Positions 16,616-28,147 of a stretch of 34,692 nt of DNA are shown here, in pieces. The position numbers were made by a program, and so were the translations under genes. The notes beneath the pieces are model-generated. The model was given only the letters and a program-made list of their open reading frames with translations. It was not told the DNA's origin and searched no databases. Source of the DNA: Thiospirillum jenense (GTDB lineage Bacteria; Pseudomonadota; Gammaproteobacteria; Chromatiales; Chromatiaceae); assembly GCF_014145225.1 (NCBI RefSeq), contig NZ_JABVCQ010000033.1, forward strand, positions 1-34,692, written 5' to 3'. Position 1 is the first letter of the stretch. Each line of letters opens with the position of its first letter.

Positions 16616-18351
16616 AAACGCGCATAATAACCGTCTTGAGTCAGCAATTCGCGGTGCGTTCCTTGTTCAACAATGCGGCCATTATCCAGCACCACAATGC
16701 GATCAACATGTTCAATTGTGGATAAACGATGTGCAATGACCAACGTGGTGCGACTTTGCATTAACACCTGTAATGCCGCTTGAATATGCCGCTCAGATTC
16801 GGTGTCTAATGCCGATGTCGCTTCATCGAGAATTAAAATGGGCGCGTCTTTTAACATCGCCCGCGCAATCGCTAATCGCTGCCGTTGACCGCCGGATAAT
16901 AACACGCCGCGATCACCAATTAACGTATTAAACCCGTCAGGTAAAGCGCGAATAAAATCGAGCGCGTGTGCCGCCTCCGCTACCCGTTCTAAATCCGCCA
17001 AAGTCGTATTTTCAATTCGACCATAGGCGATGTTATTTGCCACAGTTTCATTAAATAACACCACCTCTTGTGTCACCAATGCAATGTGTGCACGCAAACT
17101 CGCCAATGTCACGGTGCGGGTATCAATACCATCAATCAGAATACAACCGGCACTGGGTTCATAAAAACGCGGTAATAAATTGGCGAGGGTTGATTTGCCA
17201 CTACCCGAACGCCCCACCAATGCGACGCTCTCGCCCGGTGCAATCACTAAATCAATATCGTGTAATACGCGCCCTTTTTCAGTGCTATACACATGCGATA
17301 GGTTTTGATAATGAATATGCCCCTGCGGACGCTGTAAAACCTGATGACCGCTTTCGATTTCAGGCGGGCTGTCGAGCAATTCAAATAAACTTTCAGCGGC
17401 AATGATGCCCTGCTGCAAATGTGAATTAACCGAGGTTAAACGCTTGACCGGTGGTAATAATAATCCCATTGCCACGACAAATGACATGAACGTCCCAACT
17501 GTAATATCGTCCCGCAAACCCTGTAGCGTGGACAAATAAACAATTACACCAATTGCAACGGCAGAAATCAATTGCACCAATGGTACGCTAATTGCTTCGG
17601 TTGCAATCATCTTCATTTGCAATGAACGGGTTTTTTCATTCAAGGCGGCAAATTGTTTGCGCTCATACGCCGCACCATCAAAGGCTTTTACCACGCGGTG
17701 CGCATCAATCACTTCTTGCACAACATGCGTTAATGAACCCACCCGTTCTTGAATACGACGGCTATAACGGCGAAAGCGTTTGGTAGCCAATTTAATTGCA
17801 AACGCCATGCTCGGGCCAATGAGCAGGAAAATGATAGACAAGGCGGCATCTAAATAAAATAAATAGGCTAATAATGCCAGCGCGGTAAAACCATCGCGCA
17901 CAACAGTAGTAACTGCCGAGGTCGTGGCATTAGCGACATTATCAACATTATAGGTCAATTTGGCTAAAATATGGCCGGTGCTATGATGGTCATAATAATA
18001 GGTTGGCGCGTGTAATAAATGCTCAAACATGTGCTGACGTAAATCAGTCACCACCCGCCGTCCCACCCATTTCAAACAATAGGTGTTAATAAAATCGGCA
18101 ATACCGCGTATTAAAAAAATACCCACCAATAAAAACGGCATGAGCCGCACCGTATTAAGATCACGCTCTACAAAACTGCCATCTAATAATGGTTTAATTA
18201 GCGCCGCAAATAATGGTTCGGTTGAGGCGAAAATCAACATGCCAATTAACGACGCGGAAAACATGCGCCAATACGGTTTTGCATAACCCAGCAAGCGGCG
18301 ATAAATCTGCCATCCTGGAAAGGCGGCGGTTGGCGTGATAGCATTATTCAT
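16579..18351 (-). CDS. msbA: Lipid A export permease/ATP-binding protein MsbA
   Basis: Homodimeric ABC flippase moving lipid A-core across the inner membrane. The 590-residue protein has an N-terminal six-helix membrane domain (about 25-320) and a C-terminal nucleotide-binding domain with Walker A GRSGSGKST, signature LSGGQRQRLAIARA, Walker B ILILDEATSALD and the H-loop in IAHRLST. It is first in the minus-strand pair with lpxK and overlaps it. The 300 bases upstream hold no gene. Full length, with no sign of damage. Confidence 0.96.
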   Translation of the reverse strand: MNNAITPTAAFPGWQIYRRLLGYAKPYWRMFSASLIGMLIFASTEPLFAALIKPLLDGSFVERDLNTVRLMPFLLVGIFLIRGIADFINTYCLKWVGRRVVTDLRQHMFEHLLHAPTYYYDHHSTGHILAKLTYNVDNVANATTSAVTTVVRDGFTALALLAYLFYLDAALSIIFLLIGPSMAFAIKLATKRFRRYSRRIQERVGSLTHVVQEVIDAHRVVKAFDGAAYERKQFAALNEKTRSLQMKMIATEAISVPLVQLISAVAIGVIVYLSTLQGLRDDITVGTFMSFVVAMGLLLPPVKRLTSVNSHLQQGIIAAESLFELLDSPPEIESGHQVLQRPQGHIHYQNLSHVYSTEKGRVLHDIDLVIAPGESVALVGRSGSGKSTLANLLPRFYEPSAGCILIDGIDTRTVTLASLRAHIALVTQEVVLFNETVANNIAYGRIENTTLADLERVAEAAHALDFIRALPDGFNTLIGDRGVLLSGGQRQRLAIARAMLKDAPILILDEATSALDTESERHIQAALQVLMQSRTTLVIAHRLSTIEHVDRIVVLDNGRIVEQGTHRELLTQDGYYARLCRLQFAPIHAS

Positions 18352-18651
18352 GGCATGGATTGTAAATGGCGCTATTCAATCGCTGGCGGTCATGTGATTG
18401 ATTAAATCACGCATGACTACAATAGACGGCAGTAATACAGGTGAGGTTTAATTATCATTCGAGTTGTTTCAACCAGTCAACTCAAGCAGTTGATCGTTAA
18501 TGATTTAGGTTAAAACAACGCTATTAGACTTGTTCTAACACTTATAAAACAAGGAGTTAGCAACGCTAAAATCTCCACATTTCTGTGGATGTGGCAAAAA
18601 TAAAATCTTATAAATCAGCGTGATACTGCTCACGCCGTCAAAACAACTCTA
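18352..18651. other. Intergenic stretch between mnmE 3' end and msbA 5' end, no gene seen
   Basis: No coding frame or tRNA-like fold was recognised. It must hold the msbA promoter. Close to the mnmE end are two small inverted repeats usable as minus-strand terminators: TCCACA/TGTGGA near 18573-18589, and GCGTGA/TCACGC around 18617-18635. Neither has a clear T-run. Confidence 0.4.
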
Positions 18652-20004
18652 TTATTTTCCGATGCAAAAATCGGCGAAAATCACGTTTAATAAATCATCA
18701 GAGCGGAATACACCGGTGATTTGTCCGAGTGCAACCTGTGCTAATCGCAATTCTTCAGCAACGTATTCAATTGGCGCATTCTGTTGTTGGGCTTGAGCCG
18801 CGCTCTGCAATTGCACCTGAGTTTGGCGTAATGCTTCTAAATGCCGCCGGCGCGCCAGAAAAGCATTGTCTGCCAAATCACGATAATTGACGCTGTGTTT
18901 CAAATGTTGCTGCAATAACTCTATGCCAATTCCCGTTTTTGCGGATAATCCAATTGTCGTGTAACCAGATTGCTCGCGCACAAACGGCAACTGATTCATC
19001 AAATCAATTTTATTATGAATGATGGTGACGGGAATTGATGATGAAAACTGCTGGAGGTTTTGATTACATTCCGAATTATCAATATCCGTTGTTGCATCAA
19101 TTACCCATAGCACACGATCGGCCTGTTCTATTTCCACCCGAGCACGGCGCATCCCTTCTTGTTCAATTGGATCATTAGAGTTTGAATGCAGACCAGCCGT
19201 GTCAATTAAACGCACCGGCATTCCATCTAATGCAATCTCCGTGCGTAATAAATCTCGGGTTGTGCCTGGAATTGGCGTGACAATCGCGGTATCTTGCCCT
19301 GATAACGTATTTAATAAACTGGACTTACCAGCATTCGGTGGCCCTGCAATGACGACGCTAATGCCATCACGCATCAATTCACCCTGCTGCGCACAGTCAA
19401 GCAAAGTTTGCATTGCCGACATCAGCTGATTTAATTGATTGTCAATGTCAGTGTGATTAATAAAATCCAAGTCTTCATCTGAAAAATCTAAACACACTTC
19501 AAGTTGGACGCGCAACTCAATCAACTGTTTTAATAACACATTTACTTGTTTAGATAACGCACCTTGTAAAGTGCGTTGCGCTAATTTCGCCTGCGTCACT
19601 GTGCTGCTGGCAATTAGATCGGCAATTGCTTCGGCTTGCGTTAAATCCAATTTGCCATTCAAAAAGGCGCGTTCCGTGAATTCCCCAGGACGTGCTAACC
19701 GCGCCCCTAAACGCAAAGTCACTGCCATTAATAAATCAAGAACAACTGGGCTGCCGTGCGCGTGCAATTCAATAATGCTTTCACCAGTGAACGAGTGTGG
19801 CGCTGGGAAATACAACGCAATGCCACGATCTAATACCGCGCCCTGTTCATCGTAAAAGTTTCCCCAATAAACCGTGCGAGGTTGCGGTAATTGTTTTAAT
19901 AATACGACGGCAATTTGATTTACCAGCATACCGGACAAGCGCACAATGCCAATTCCACCACGTCCCTGTGGCGTTGCAATCGCAACAATGGTGTCAGTAC
20001 TCAT
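18652..20004 (-). CDS. mnmE: tRNA uridine-5-carboxymethylaminomethyl(34) synthesis GTPase MnmE
   Basis: With MnmG it installs the cmnm5 group on wobble U34. The 450-residue protein has an N-terminal folate-binding domain (DTIVAIATPQGRGGIGIVRLSG), a helical domain, an inserted Ras-like G domain with G1 GPPNAGKSS, G3 DTAGLHS and G4 NKID, and the invariant C-terminal CIGK with its catalytic cysteine. The ATG at 20004 is preferred to an in-frame TTG at 20016. It is the last gene of the rpmH-rnpA-yidD-yidC-mnmE series, 28 bases after yidC, as in many gammaproteobacteria. mnmG is not in the window. Confidence 0.97.
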   Translation of the reverse strand: MSTDTIVAIATPQGRGGIGIVRLSGMLVNQIAVVLLKQLPQPRTVYWGNFYDEQGAVLDRGIALYFPAPHSFTGESIIELHAHGSPVVLDLLMAVTLRLGARLARPGEFTERAFLNGKLDLTQAEAIADLIASSTVTQAKLAQRTLQGALSKQVNVLLKQLIELRVQLEVCLDFSDEDLDFINHTDIDNQLNQLMSAMQTLLDCAQQGELMRDGISVVIAGPPNAGKSSLLNTLSGQDTAIVTPIPGTTRDLLRTEIALDGMPVRLIDTAGLHSNSNDPIEQEGMRRARVEIEQADRVLWVIDATTDIDNSECNQNLQQFSSSIPVTIIHNKIDLMNQLPFVREQSGYTTIGLSAKTGIGIELLQQHLKHSVNYRDLADNAFLARRRHLEALRQTQVQLQSAAQAQQQNAPIEYVAEELRLAQVALGQITGVFRSDDLLNVIFADFCIGK

Positions 20005-20032
20005 TCCCGTCGCCAATTGATATGTGCATTAT

Positions 20033-21691
20033 CTAATGTTTAGCGACACCTTTTTCAATTGAATCGGTAATATACCATTGTTGCGCAATAGAGAGCAGGT
20101 TATTAACAGTCCAATACAACACCAATCCTGATGGGAAAAAGGCAAAAAAGATTGTGAAAACCACTGGCAAAGTTAGCATGATTTTCTCTTGCATTGGATC
20201 TGGTGGTGGGGGATTGAGTTTTTGCTGTACAAACATTGAAATGCCCATGATGAGCGGCAAAATATAATACGGGTCTGGGGAGGTTAAATTATCTAACCAC
20301 AAAACAAAGGGAGCGTGACGTAACTCTACGCTTTCTAATAGTACCCAATAGAGCGCAATAAACACCGGAATCTGTACAAAGATTGGTAAACACCCATTGA
20401 GGGGGTTAATTTTTTCTTTTTTATACAACTCCATGAGCGCTTGATTTAATCGCTCTTTATCATCGCCATAGCGGTCTTTAATTGCTTTCATGCGCGGCGT
20501 CAATTTGCGCATATTAGCCATCGATTTGTAACTGGTCTCTGACAATTTATAAAACGCTAATTTAATTAAAATTGTCAGCACAATAATCGCCCACCCCCAG
20601 TTACCAAACAGGTAATACAACTTTTCTAATAACCAAAAAATAGGTTCAGCAATAATAGTTAGCCAGCCATAATCAACGGCCAATCCCAATCCCGGAGCCA
20701 CCTGGGCGAGCGTATCTTGCAATTTTGGACCAACGAATAAACGATTGGTAAATTGATAATTTGCTATAGGTGAAACTTCAATCGTTTCGGTGTATTTTCC
20801 AATGATATAGCGATCGTTACCATCGGTATTAATAACCTTTGTGTAAAAGGTTTGCGGCTGTCCAGTGGGTGGAATCCACGCGGCCATAAAATAGTGTTGA
20901 ATCATTGCAATCCAGCCATCTGTGATAACAACATTCAACGTCTGTTCTTTCATTTCATCAAATGATTTTTTCTTATACTTTTGCTCTGGTCCGTAATAAA
21001 CACTACCCGTGTAGGTAGAAACAAACCGTGATTGATCAACATCATGTAACTCCGACCGCTGTAATTGATCGTAGGCTCTAACCACAAGCGGTTTTTCAGT
21101 GCGATTAATCACCTCCTGAGTCATAGTCACGACATATTGACCACGTTCAAACCGATAGCGTTTAATCACTTGAATGCCGCTGTCATTATCCCAGTATAAT
21201 TCAACTGTCAGCGCATTTTCACCTTCAGTTAACTGATAACGGTTTTTTGCAGTTGAAAATAAACTATTATGTGTTGGTAATTGTTTATCCACAGCACCGT
21301 ACAATCCTGACTGTACGATGAACATGTTGGGCACTTCCGATTTCAACAATTGAAATTTGGTGGTCGGTGCATCAGCTTTTTGGGCATAATCTAATAGCCA
21401 TATATTTGAAATCGTACCACCGTACGGCGAAATTTCTATCTTAAATAAATCCGTTTCAACCTGTATTAATTGCTGTTTAACCGTATTAACAGTCAATTCA
21501 TCTGTTGCCAACGGAGATGCCACAGCAGTAGTCATGGGCGGCGCATCGGGAGATGATGTCATTACTGACGTTGTGGAAGAAGGCGCGGTTGCAACTTGAG
21601 CAACTGGTCCGTAGTCTTCAACCCACGCTGAATAAATGAGAAATAAAATCCCTACCAGGGCGATAATCAGAATTAAACGAGTATTATCCAT
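20033..21691 (-). CDS. yidC: Membrane protein insertase YidC
   Basis: Inserts and folds inner-membrane proteins, alone or with SecYEG. From ATG 21691 the protein has about 552 residues: an N-terminal anchor ([18 protein letters not shown]), a large periplasmic domain (about 30-330) typical of Gram-negative YidC, then the conserved five-helix region, with the cytoplasmic loop [16 protein letters not shown]-like segment present as [19 protein letters not shown] and the [21 protein letters not shown]-type helix in the core. The frame is open upstream to 21733, but that would sit within yidD. It overlaps the end of yidD by 8 bases, indicating coupled translation. Confidence 0.96.
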   Translation of the reverse strand: MDNTRLILIIALVGILFLIYSAWVEDYGPVAQVATAPSSTTSVMTSSPDAPPMTTAVASPLATDELTVNTVKQQLIQVETDLFKIEISPYGGTISNIWLLDYAQKADAPTTKFQLLKSEVPNMFIVQSGLYGAVDKQLPTHNSLFSTAKNRYQLTEGENALTVELYWDNDSGIQVIKRYRFERGQYVVTMTQEVINRTEKPLVVRAYDQLQRSELHDVDQSRFVSTYTGSVYYGPEQKYKKKSFDEMKEQTLNVVITDGWIAMIQHYFMAAWIPPTGQPQTFYTKVINTDGNDRYIIGKYTETIEVSPIANYQFTNRLFVGPKLQDTLAQVAPGLGLAVDYGWLTIIAEPIFWLLEKLYYLFGNWGWAIIVLTILIKLAFYKLSETSYKSMANMRKLTPRMKAIKDRYGDDKERLNQALMELYKKEKINPLNGCLPIFVQIPVFIALYWVLLESVELRHAPFVLWLDNLTSPDPYYILPLIMGISMFVQQKLNPPPPDPMQEKIMLTLPVVFTIFFAFFPSGLVLYWTVNNLLSIAQQWYITDSIEKGVAKH

Positions 21692-21920
21692 CGCAGTTTT
21701 CAATTCCTTTTCCAGGAACAGGATCAAATCCACCCGGGTGCCAGGGATGACACCGCAATAGACGGCGGATCGCTAAACGAATACCCACCATAACACCGTA
21801 TAGTTCAATTGCCTCAAGCGCATATTGTGAGCAACTGGGAGAAAAACGACAATGATTGCCCAATAATGGGCTAATGAATAGCTGATAGAAACGAATTAAA
21901 AAACGGGCGAGGTGGTGCAT
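21684..21920 (-). CDS. yidD: Membrane protein insertion efficiency factor YidD
   Basis: Small inner-membrane-associated protein assisting YidC. Its 78 residues include [12 protein letters not shown], the cysteine-containing [15 protein letters not shown] and [15 protein letters not shown], the standard family signatures. It overlaps rnpA by 25 bases at its start and yidC by 8 at its end, which is the usual tight packing of this block. Confidence 0.95.
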   Translation of the reverse strand: MHHLARFLIRFYQLFISPLLGNHCRFSPSCSQYALEAIELYGVMVGIRLAIRRLLRCHPWHPGGFDPVPGKGIENCDG

Positions 21921-22279
21921 AAACGCTGTTGTAATCGCAGCCAGTGGTTATTCAGAGATAGACGCAAATCGGAATTGCTGGCAGTAGCCGCTGCACTGCG
22001 TCCAATCACGACACAATCAACATCTATCCGTACCCAATTGAGGCGCTTATCTTTGAGACGAAACGATTCACGAATTAAACGCTTAATCCGATTGCGATTG
22101 ACCGCTGTTTTCGCGCATTTGCGTGATACAGCAAGCCCAAGTCGCGCATCCATATCATCATTCGTTCGCTGGCGCACAAACACCGCAAAATAATGATCTG
22201 TTATTTTAATGGGAGTGGCAAAAACCCATTGAAAATGTTTGGATGCGGTGAGGCGTAATTGTCGTGGGAATTTATTCAA
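21896..22279 (-). CDS. rnpA: Ribonuclease P protein component
   Basis: Basic protein cofactor of RNase P, which matures tRNA 5' ends. The 127 residues show [12 protein letters not shown] near the N-terminus and the RNR-type signature in [16 protein letters not shown]. The start appears to be TTG at 22279, with no in-frame ATG nearby; the N-terminal NKFPRQLRL sequence supports this position. It follows rpmH by 58 bases and overlaps yidD. Confidence 0.94.
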   Translation of the reverse strand: MNKFPRQLRLTASKHFQWVFATPIKITDHYFAVFVRQRTNDDMDARLGLAVSRKCAKTAVNRNRIKRLIRESFRLKDKRLNWVRIDVDCVVIGRSAAATASNSDLRLSLNNHWLRLQQRLCTTSPVF

Positions 22280-22337
22280 AATGTCTATTTAACGAGTTAA
22301 ACATTTTATTAGTGTACGGATAGAATATAATTGGAAT

Positions 22338-22472
22338 TTAAGGGATTAAACGTTTGCGTCCTTTAGCCCGTCGCGCTTGCAGAACATTACGACCGTTACG
22401 AGTTGATGAACGCGCCCGAAAACCATGTGTACGCACCCGCTTAAGGTTACTAGGTTGAAAAGTTTGTTTCAT
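22338..22472 (-). CDS. rpmH: 50S ribosomal protein L34
   Basis: A 44-residue, Arg/Lys-rich protein beginning [18 protein letters not shown] and ending [11 protein letters not shown], the L34 family pattern throughout; too short for the usual ORF length cut-offs. It heads the rpmH-rnpA-yidD-yidC-mnmE series. Normally dnaA starts divergently a few hundred bases upstream; here the upstream neighbour is the 3' end of dnaN. Confidence 0.97.
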   Translation of the reverse strand: MKQTFQPSNLKRVRTHGFRARSSTRNGRNVLQARRAKGRKRLIP

Positions 22473-22659
22473 TAAAATACCTTTTAGTGATAAACCGTAA
22501 AAGAAATGCAAAAAGTCTTTAAAAATCTCAATGACTTTTTCAGTGTCGTACTGATTATGATAGCATCTGCCGCTCCAAATGCGGAGTGTTAATAATTTAT
22601 ATTAACTTCCCGACGGAGTCAACTCCATATCGGCAGGTGCTAAAAATCTTGTAAAACGT

Positions 22660-22684
22660 TGAGCCAATTATACTGGCTCATTTT
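22660..22684. terminator. Hairpin between dnaN end and rpmH promoter
   Basis: Perfect arms TGAGCCA and TGGCTCA with a 7-base loop at 22660-22680, followed by TTTT on the plus strand. It lies 31 bases beyond the dnaN stop. Just inside it a CAGC/GCTG hairpin at the dnaN stop is followed on the minus strand by TTTTAT. Together they may stop dnaN transcripts before rpmH. Confidence 0.45.
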
Positions 22685-22710
22685 AATTAACTATAAAACA
22701 GCTTGCTGCT

Positions 22711-23826
22711 TTATAAACGCATTGGCATGATGACATAAATTGCTCCTTCATTTTCTTCGTTATCTGCATCTTGCCAGATTGCACTATTGTTTCCATCTAG
22801 GAAATTGATTTTTATTTTTTTACCTTCAATCACATTGAGAATATCAACAAGGTAGCTAATATTAAACCCAATACTAACTGCTTCTCCTGAATAATCAATT
22901 TCGACTTCTTCTTCCGCCTCTTCACGTTCTGGATTGTTAGAATTTAACACCAAAAGATTGGTGTCAAAACTGAGTTTAACTCCCTTGTATTTTTCATTAG
23001 AAAGAATAGCGGTACGGAGCAATGCCGAGCGTAACGCCTCTCGGTCAACAATTGCACAACATTCTAAATCAGATGGAATAACACGTTCATAATCAGGATA
23101 ACGCCCATCAACCAGTTTTGTGGTGATAATGACGTCACCAAATTTTAAACCCAAGGCGCGCTGACCAAATTCAATTTGAACTAATTCGGTTGTAGACGAC
23201 AATAACCGTTTAAGTTCATTCACGGTTTTTGCTGGAATAATCAGTTGCTGGGGTTCTTTCCAATCATCCAGTTCTTCTAAAACAACATCAAGTTTTGCCA
23301 AACGATGTCCATCAGTTGCCACTGCTGTCATCTTGCCGGTTGTAATATCTAACAACAAGCCATTTAAATAATAGCGCACATCCTGTTGTGCCATAGCAAA
23401 TGCGGTTTTTTCAATGAGTTTTTTTAATAATCGTTGTTCTAAAACTAATGTTGCCTCTGCATCTGGCATACCGATTGTTGGGTAGTCTATTGCTGGCAAT
23501 GTGCTTAATACAAACCGGCTTCGTCCTGAACGCACTGTTGCACGCTCTTCTTCTAATTGAATCTTAATATCTACTTTGTCTGGCAAAGCGCGACAAATAT
23601 CTAAAAACTTCCTTGCCGGCAAGGTTATGGCGCCAGCGTCAATAACGTATGCGTCTATTCGAGTTGTAATTTGCATTTCAAGGTCAGTAGCCGTGATTTC
23701 TAATGTTTCCGTATCAGCATGCACCAATAGATTGCTCAGAATTGGTAGCGTTTGACGCCGATCCACAACCCCAGTCACGACGGCGAGAGCTGGGCATAAG
23801 AGATCTCGTTCAACTTCAATTTGCAT
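22711..23826 (-). CDS. dnaN: DNA polymerase III subunit beta (sliding clamp)
   Basis: Ring-shaped processivity clamp. The 371-residue protein begins MQIEVERDLLCPALAVVTGVVDRRQTLPILSN and ends YVIMPMRL, the clamp-family C-terminus used for partner binding. It carries the expected ATDLEM and FVLSTLPAIDYP segments. An acidic insertion (NPEREEAEEEVEIDYSG) near residue 300 is a normal feature. What is odd is context: it is on the minus strand, divergent from gyrB, and not preceded by dnaA. Confidence 0.97.
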   Translation of the reverse strand: MQIEVERDLLCPALAVVTGVVDRRQTLPILSNLLVHADTETLEITATDLEMQITTRIDAYVIDAGAITLPARKFLDICRALPDKVDIKIQLEEERATVRSGRSRFVLSTLPAIDYPTIGMPDAEATLVLEQRLLKKLIEKTAFAMAQQDVRYYLNGLLLDITTGKMTAVATDGHRLAKLDVVLEELDDWKEPQQLIIPAKTVNELKRLLSSTTELVQIEFGQRALGLKFGDVIITTKLVDGRYPDYERVIPSDLECCAIVDREALRSALLRTAILSNEKYKGVKLSFDTNLLVLNSNNPEREEAEEEVEIDYSGEAVSIGFNISYLVDILNVIEGKKIKINFLDGNNSAIWQDADNEENEGAIYVIMPMRL

Positions 23827-23855
23827 AACAGCATCCTTCAGATAAGGTGAACATG

Positions 23856-23882
23856 TTTAAGTACATAATATATGTACTTAAA
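23856..23882. promoter_or_regulatory. Perfect 11-bp-arm palindrome in the dnaN/gyrB divergent promoter region
   Basis: Arms TTTAAGTACAT and ATGTACTTAAA flank AATAT. A CATG on each side extends the symmetry with a 2-base bulge. It begins 30 bases upstream of the dnaN start. Length, perfection and place suggest a protein-binding operator for a dimeric regulator, or a cruciform. No known consensus is recognised. Confidence 0.55.
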
Positions 23883-23965
23883 ACCATGCGTAATGGTAAC
23901 ATTTTTCATAAATATACACATAATTTAAATCGAGTGAAAGACTGCCAATTTATGGCAATTTGCGG

Positions 23966-23971
23966 TACAAT
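23966..23971 (+). promoter_or_regulatory. Possible gyrB -10 element
   Basis: TACAAT lies 28 bases before the gyrB ATG, with TGCCAA 17 bases upstream as a weak -35. A small TGCCA/TGGCA inverted repeat overlaps the spacer and could be an operator. Gyrase promoters are typically supercoiling-sensitive; that is not visible here. Confidence 0.3.
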
Positions 23972-23986
23972 ATTTGTTGCTTGTAA

Positions 23987-26419
<2,433 letters not shown>

Positions 26420-26425
26420 ATTGCG

Positions 26426-27169
26426 CTATGGTGGCGATGATGATTGCGCAAGTGTTGATTGAATCCATTGCTGCGTTATTTGATTGATCTCCGCTGCTGT
26501 TTTACCGATCACCTCAATAGGTGCGCTGATTTCCATACGAATCACGCCGGGGTATTTAATAAAAGAACGCCGTCTCCACACCGTTCCGGCATTATGAGCA
26601 ATAGGAATGACCGACACCTGCGCCCGTTCTGCCAATTTAGCGCCACCAATATTAAACTCACCGAGTTCATTGGTATCTTTTCTGGTGCCTTCGGGAAAAA
26701 TTACGACCGTATAGCCCGCATTCAATGCCTGTTCTCCCTGCAATAACACCTGTTTTAATGCCTGACGCGCCAGGTGTCTTTGAATACTAATTGGGCGAAG
26801 AATGGCTAATGCCCAACCAAAAACTGGGATTTTTAATAATTCACTTTTTAATACCCAAGTGTGTTTAAGCGGTAATAAGGCGCGCAGTGCCAACGTTTCC
26901 CAAGCGGATTGATGATTAGCTAATACCACTGCTGGTTGGTGTTGCAGATATTCAACTCCACGAATAACATAGGATACATTACAAATCACTCGTAATAACC
27001 ACAGGCTGACATGTCCCCAATTGCGGGCAATGCGTGCCAGTGTTAATTCAGATACGAATTTTGCACTAAATACAATCGCCAAACCGTAACCGATAGTGAT
27101 GATGGCAAAAGCCAACATAAAAAGCATTGAACGCAAAATCAACACAACATTGTTCATTGAGTTATTCAT
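26426..27169 (-). CDS. plsC: 1-acyl-sn-glycerol-3-phosphate acyltransferase (PlsC family)
   Basis: Acylates lysophosphatidate to phosphatidate at the inner membrane. The 247-residue protein has an N-terminal hydrophobic segment (about 8-35), the acyltransferase motif NHQSAWET (block I, with Glu where Asp is commonest, as in a known subgroup) and block III FPEGTRK. It overlaps the end of gmhB by 8 bases and is convergent with gyrB, 6 bases apart. The gmhB-plsC pairing is common in gammaproteobacteria. LPS or lysolipid acyltransferase variants cannot be excluded. Confidence 0.9.
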   Translation of the reverse strand: MNNSMNNVVLILRSMLFMLAFAIITIGYGLAIVFSAKFVSELTLARIARNWGHVSLWLLRVICNVSYVIRGVEYLQHQPAVVLANHQSAWETLALRALLPLKHTWVLKSELLKIPVFGWALAILRPISIQRHLARQALKQVLLQGEQALNAGYTVVIFPEGTRKDTNELGEFNIGGAKLAERAQVSVIPIAHNAGTVWRRRSFIKYPGVIRMEISAPIEVIGKTAAEINQITQQWIQSTLAQSSSPP

Positions 27170-27701
27170 TAATTAACAAATCAACTGCGGCGCGAAGATC
27201 AGCAATCACTGTGACATCGTTTAATTGAGCGCGGTGCGTTTTTTCTGTGATTCCGCCCTTGCCAGTTAATACCAACAATGGGTTTGCTTTGACAGTCATT
27301 GCCGCTTCAACATCACGCCACGAGTCGCCAATCATAGGCACGTTAATTAAATTGGTGTGAAACCGCTGCGCTAATGATTGTAATAACCCGGGCTGTGGTT
27401 TGCGGCATTGGCAAGCGGCTTCTGGTGCATGTGGACAGAATGCAATGGCGTCAATACGCGCCCCGCCCGCCGCTAAATAATCACGCATTCGTTGGTGAAT
27501 ACGATCCAGCGTCGTTAAATCAAATAAACCGCGTGCCACGCCGGATTGATTAGTGGCAATTGCAACTGTCCAGCCAGCGTGGTTTAAACGCGCAATGGCA
27601 TCAACACTGCCGGGGAGTGGAATCCATTCTTCGGGGGATTTAATATAAGCATCGGAGTCTTGGTTAATGACGCCGTCGCGGTCTAAAATCACCAGCTTCA
27701 T
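27162..27701 (-). CDS. gmhB: D-glycero-beta-D-manno-heptose-1,7-bisphosphate 7-phosphatase
   Basis: HAD-family phosphatase of the ADP-heptose route for the LPS inner core. The 179 residues show the nucleophile/acid pair in ILDRDGVIN (D8, D10), TNQSGVARG, the zinc-binding loop CPHAPEAACQC (three Cys and one His) that sets GmhB apart, and MIGDSWRDVEAA for magnesium. It sits 68 bases after the MazG-like gene and is coupled to plsC, in a minus-strand run with glyQS. Confidence 0.93.
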   Translation of the reverse strand: MKLVILDRDGVINQDSDAYIKSPEEWIPLPGSVDAIARLNHAGWTVAIATNQSGVARGLFDLTTLDRIHQRMRDYLAAGGARIDAIAFCPHAPEAACQCRKPQPGLLQSLAQRFHTNLINVPMIGDSWRDVEAAMTVKANPLLVLTGKGGITEKTHRAQLNDVTVIADLRAAVDLLINE

Positions 27702-27769
27702 TTTTTTAATTGCATTTGGCCCGATTAAATCTATACGTTCACTGCAATAGTCAATTGTGGAAAACGCTG

Positions 27770-28147
27770 TTATTTTTTCGTGCGAAATTCCGAGACACGA
27801 ATGCGACCATTAATCATGCGCGCCGTCCGCTGATCTAATACTTGCATCTTATCCCAAAACGCCGCATTCAAATCAATGTCAGTCGCAATCGCTGTTCCCA
27901 ATAATAAAATTAACAGGTCAGCTAATTCTTCTGCAAGTGCGGTCTGTGTTTGACCTTTGGTGACACATGCGGCAATTTCACCCAATTCCTCTGCCATCAA
28001 TGCGACGCGGTAATGTAATTCTTCACCGCCATTTTCGCGCAATTGATGTTTGGTATGAAACCCGCGCACCCGCGCAAGCATTTCGGCATAGGAATCGGGA
28101 TCAGCGGGCAGTTGGTTTTTTAATTCGTTTACGGTGCGGTCAGTCAT
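27770..28147 (-). CDS. MazG-like nucleoside triphosphate pyrophosphohydrolase
   Basis: All-alpha NTP pyrophosphatase fold of 125 residues. The metal-binding pattern is seen as EELGEIAACVTKG and, about 20 residues on, EELADLLILLLG, with acidic residues placed to hold magnesium. Likely hydrolyses (d)NTPs or modified nucleotides to monophosphates; the substrate is unknown. The ATG overlaps the glyS stop (ATGA), so it is translated with glyQS. Not a full-length MazG, which has two domains. Confidence 0.75.
   Translation of the reverse strand: MTDRTVNELKNQLPADPDSYAEMLARVRGFHTKHQLRENGGEELHYRVALMAEELGEIAACVTKGQTQTALAEELADLLILLLGTAIATDIDLNAAFWDKMQVLDQRTARMINGRIRVSEFRTKK

Noticed and set aside
18573-18589. 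TCCACA/TGTGGA repeat as a DnaA-binding site
   Set aside because: Matches to the DnaA box are incomplete and it lies just after mnmE, where a weak terminator is as likely.
21285-21293. Perfect DnaA box TTATCCACA
   Set aside because: A single copy inside yidC coding sequence; another lies in msbA at 16717-16725. No cluster or AT-rich unwinding region accompanies them, so no origin is called.
22473-22710. Possible oriC between rpmH and dnaN
   Set aside because: The region holds hairpins and AT-rich tracts but no DnaA boxes that I could find, so an origin cannot be supported.
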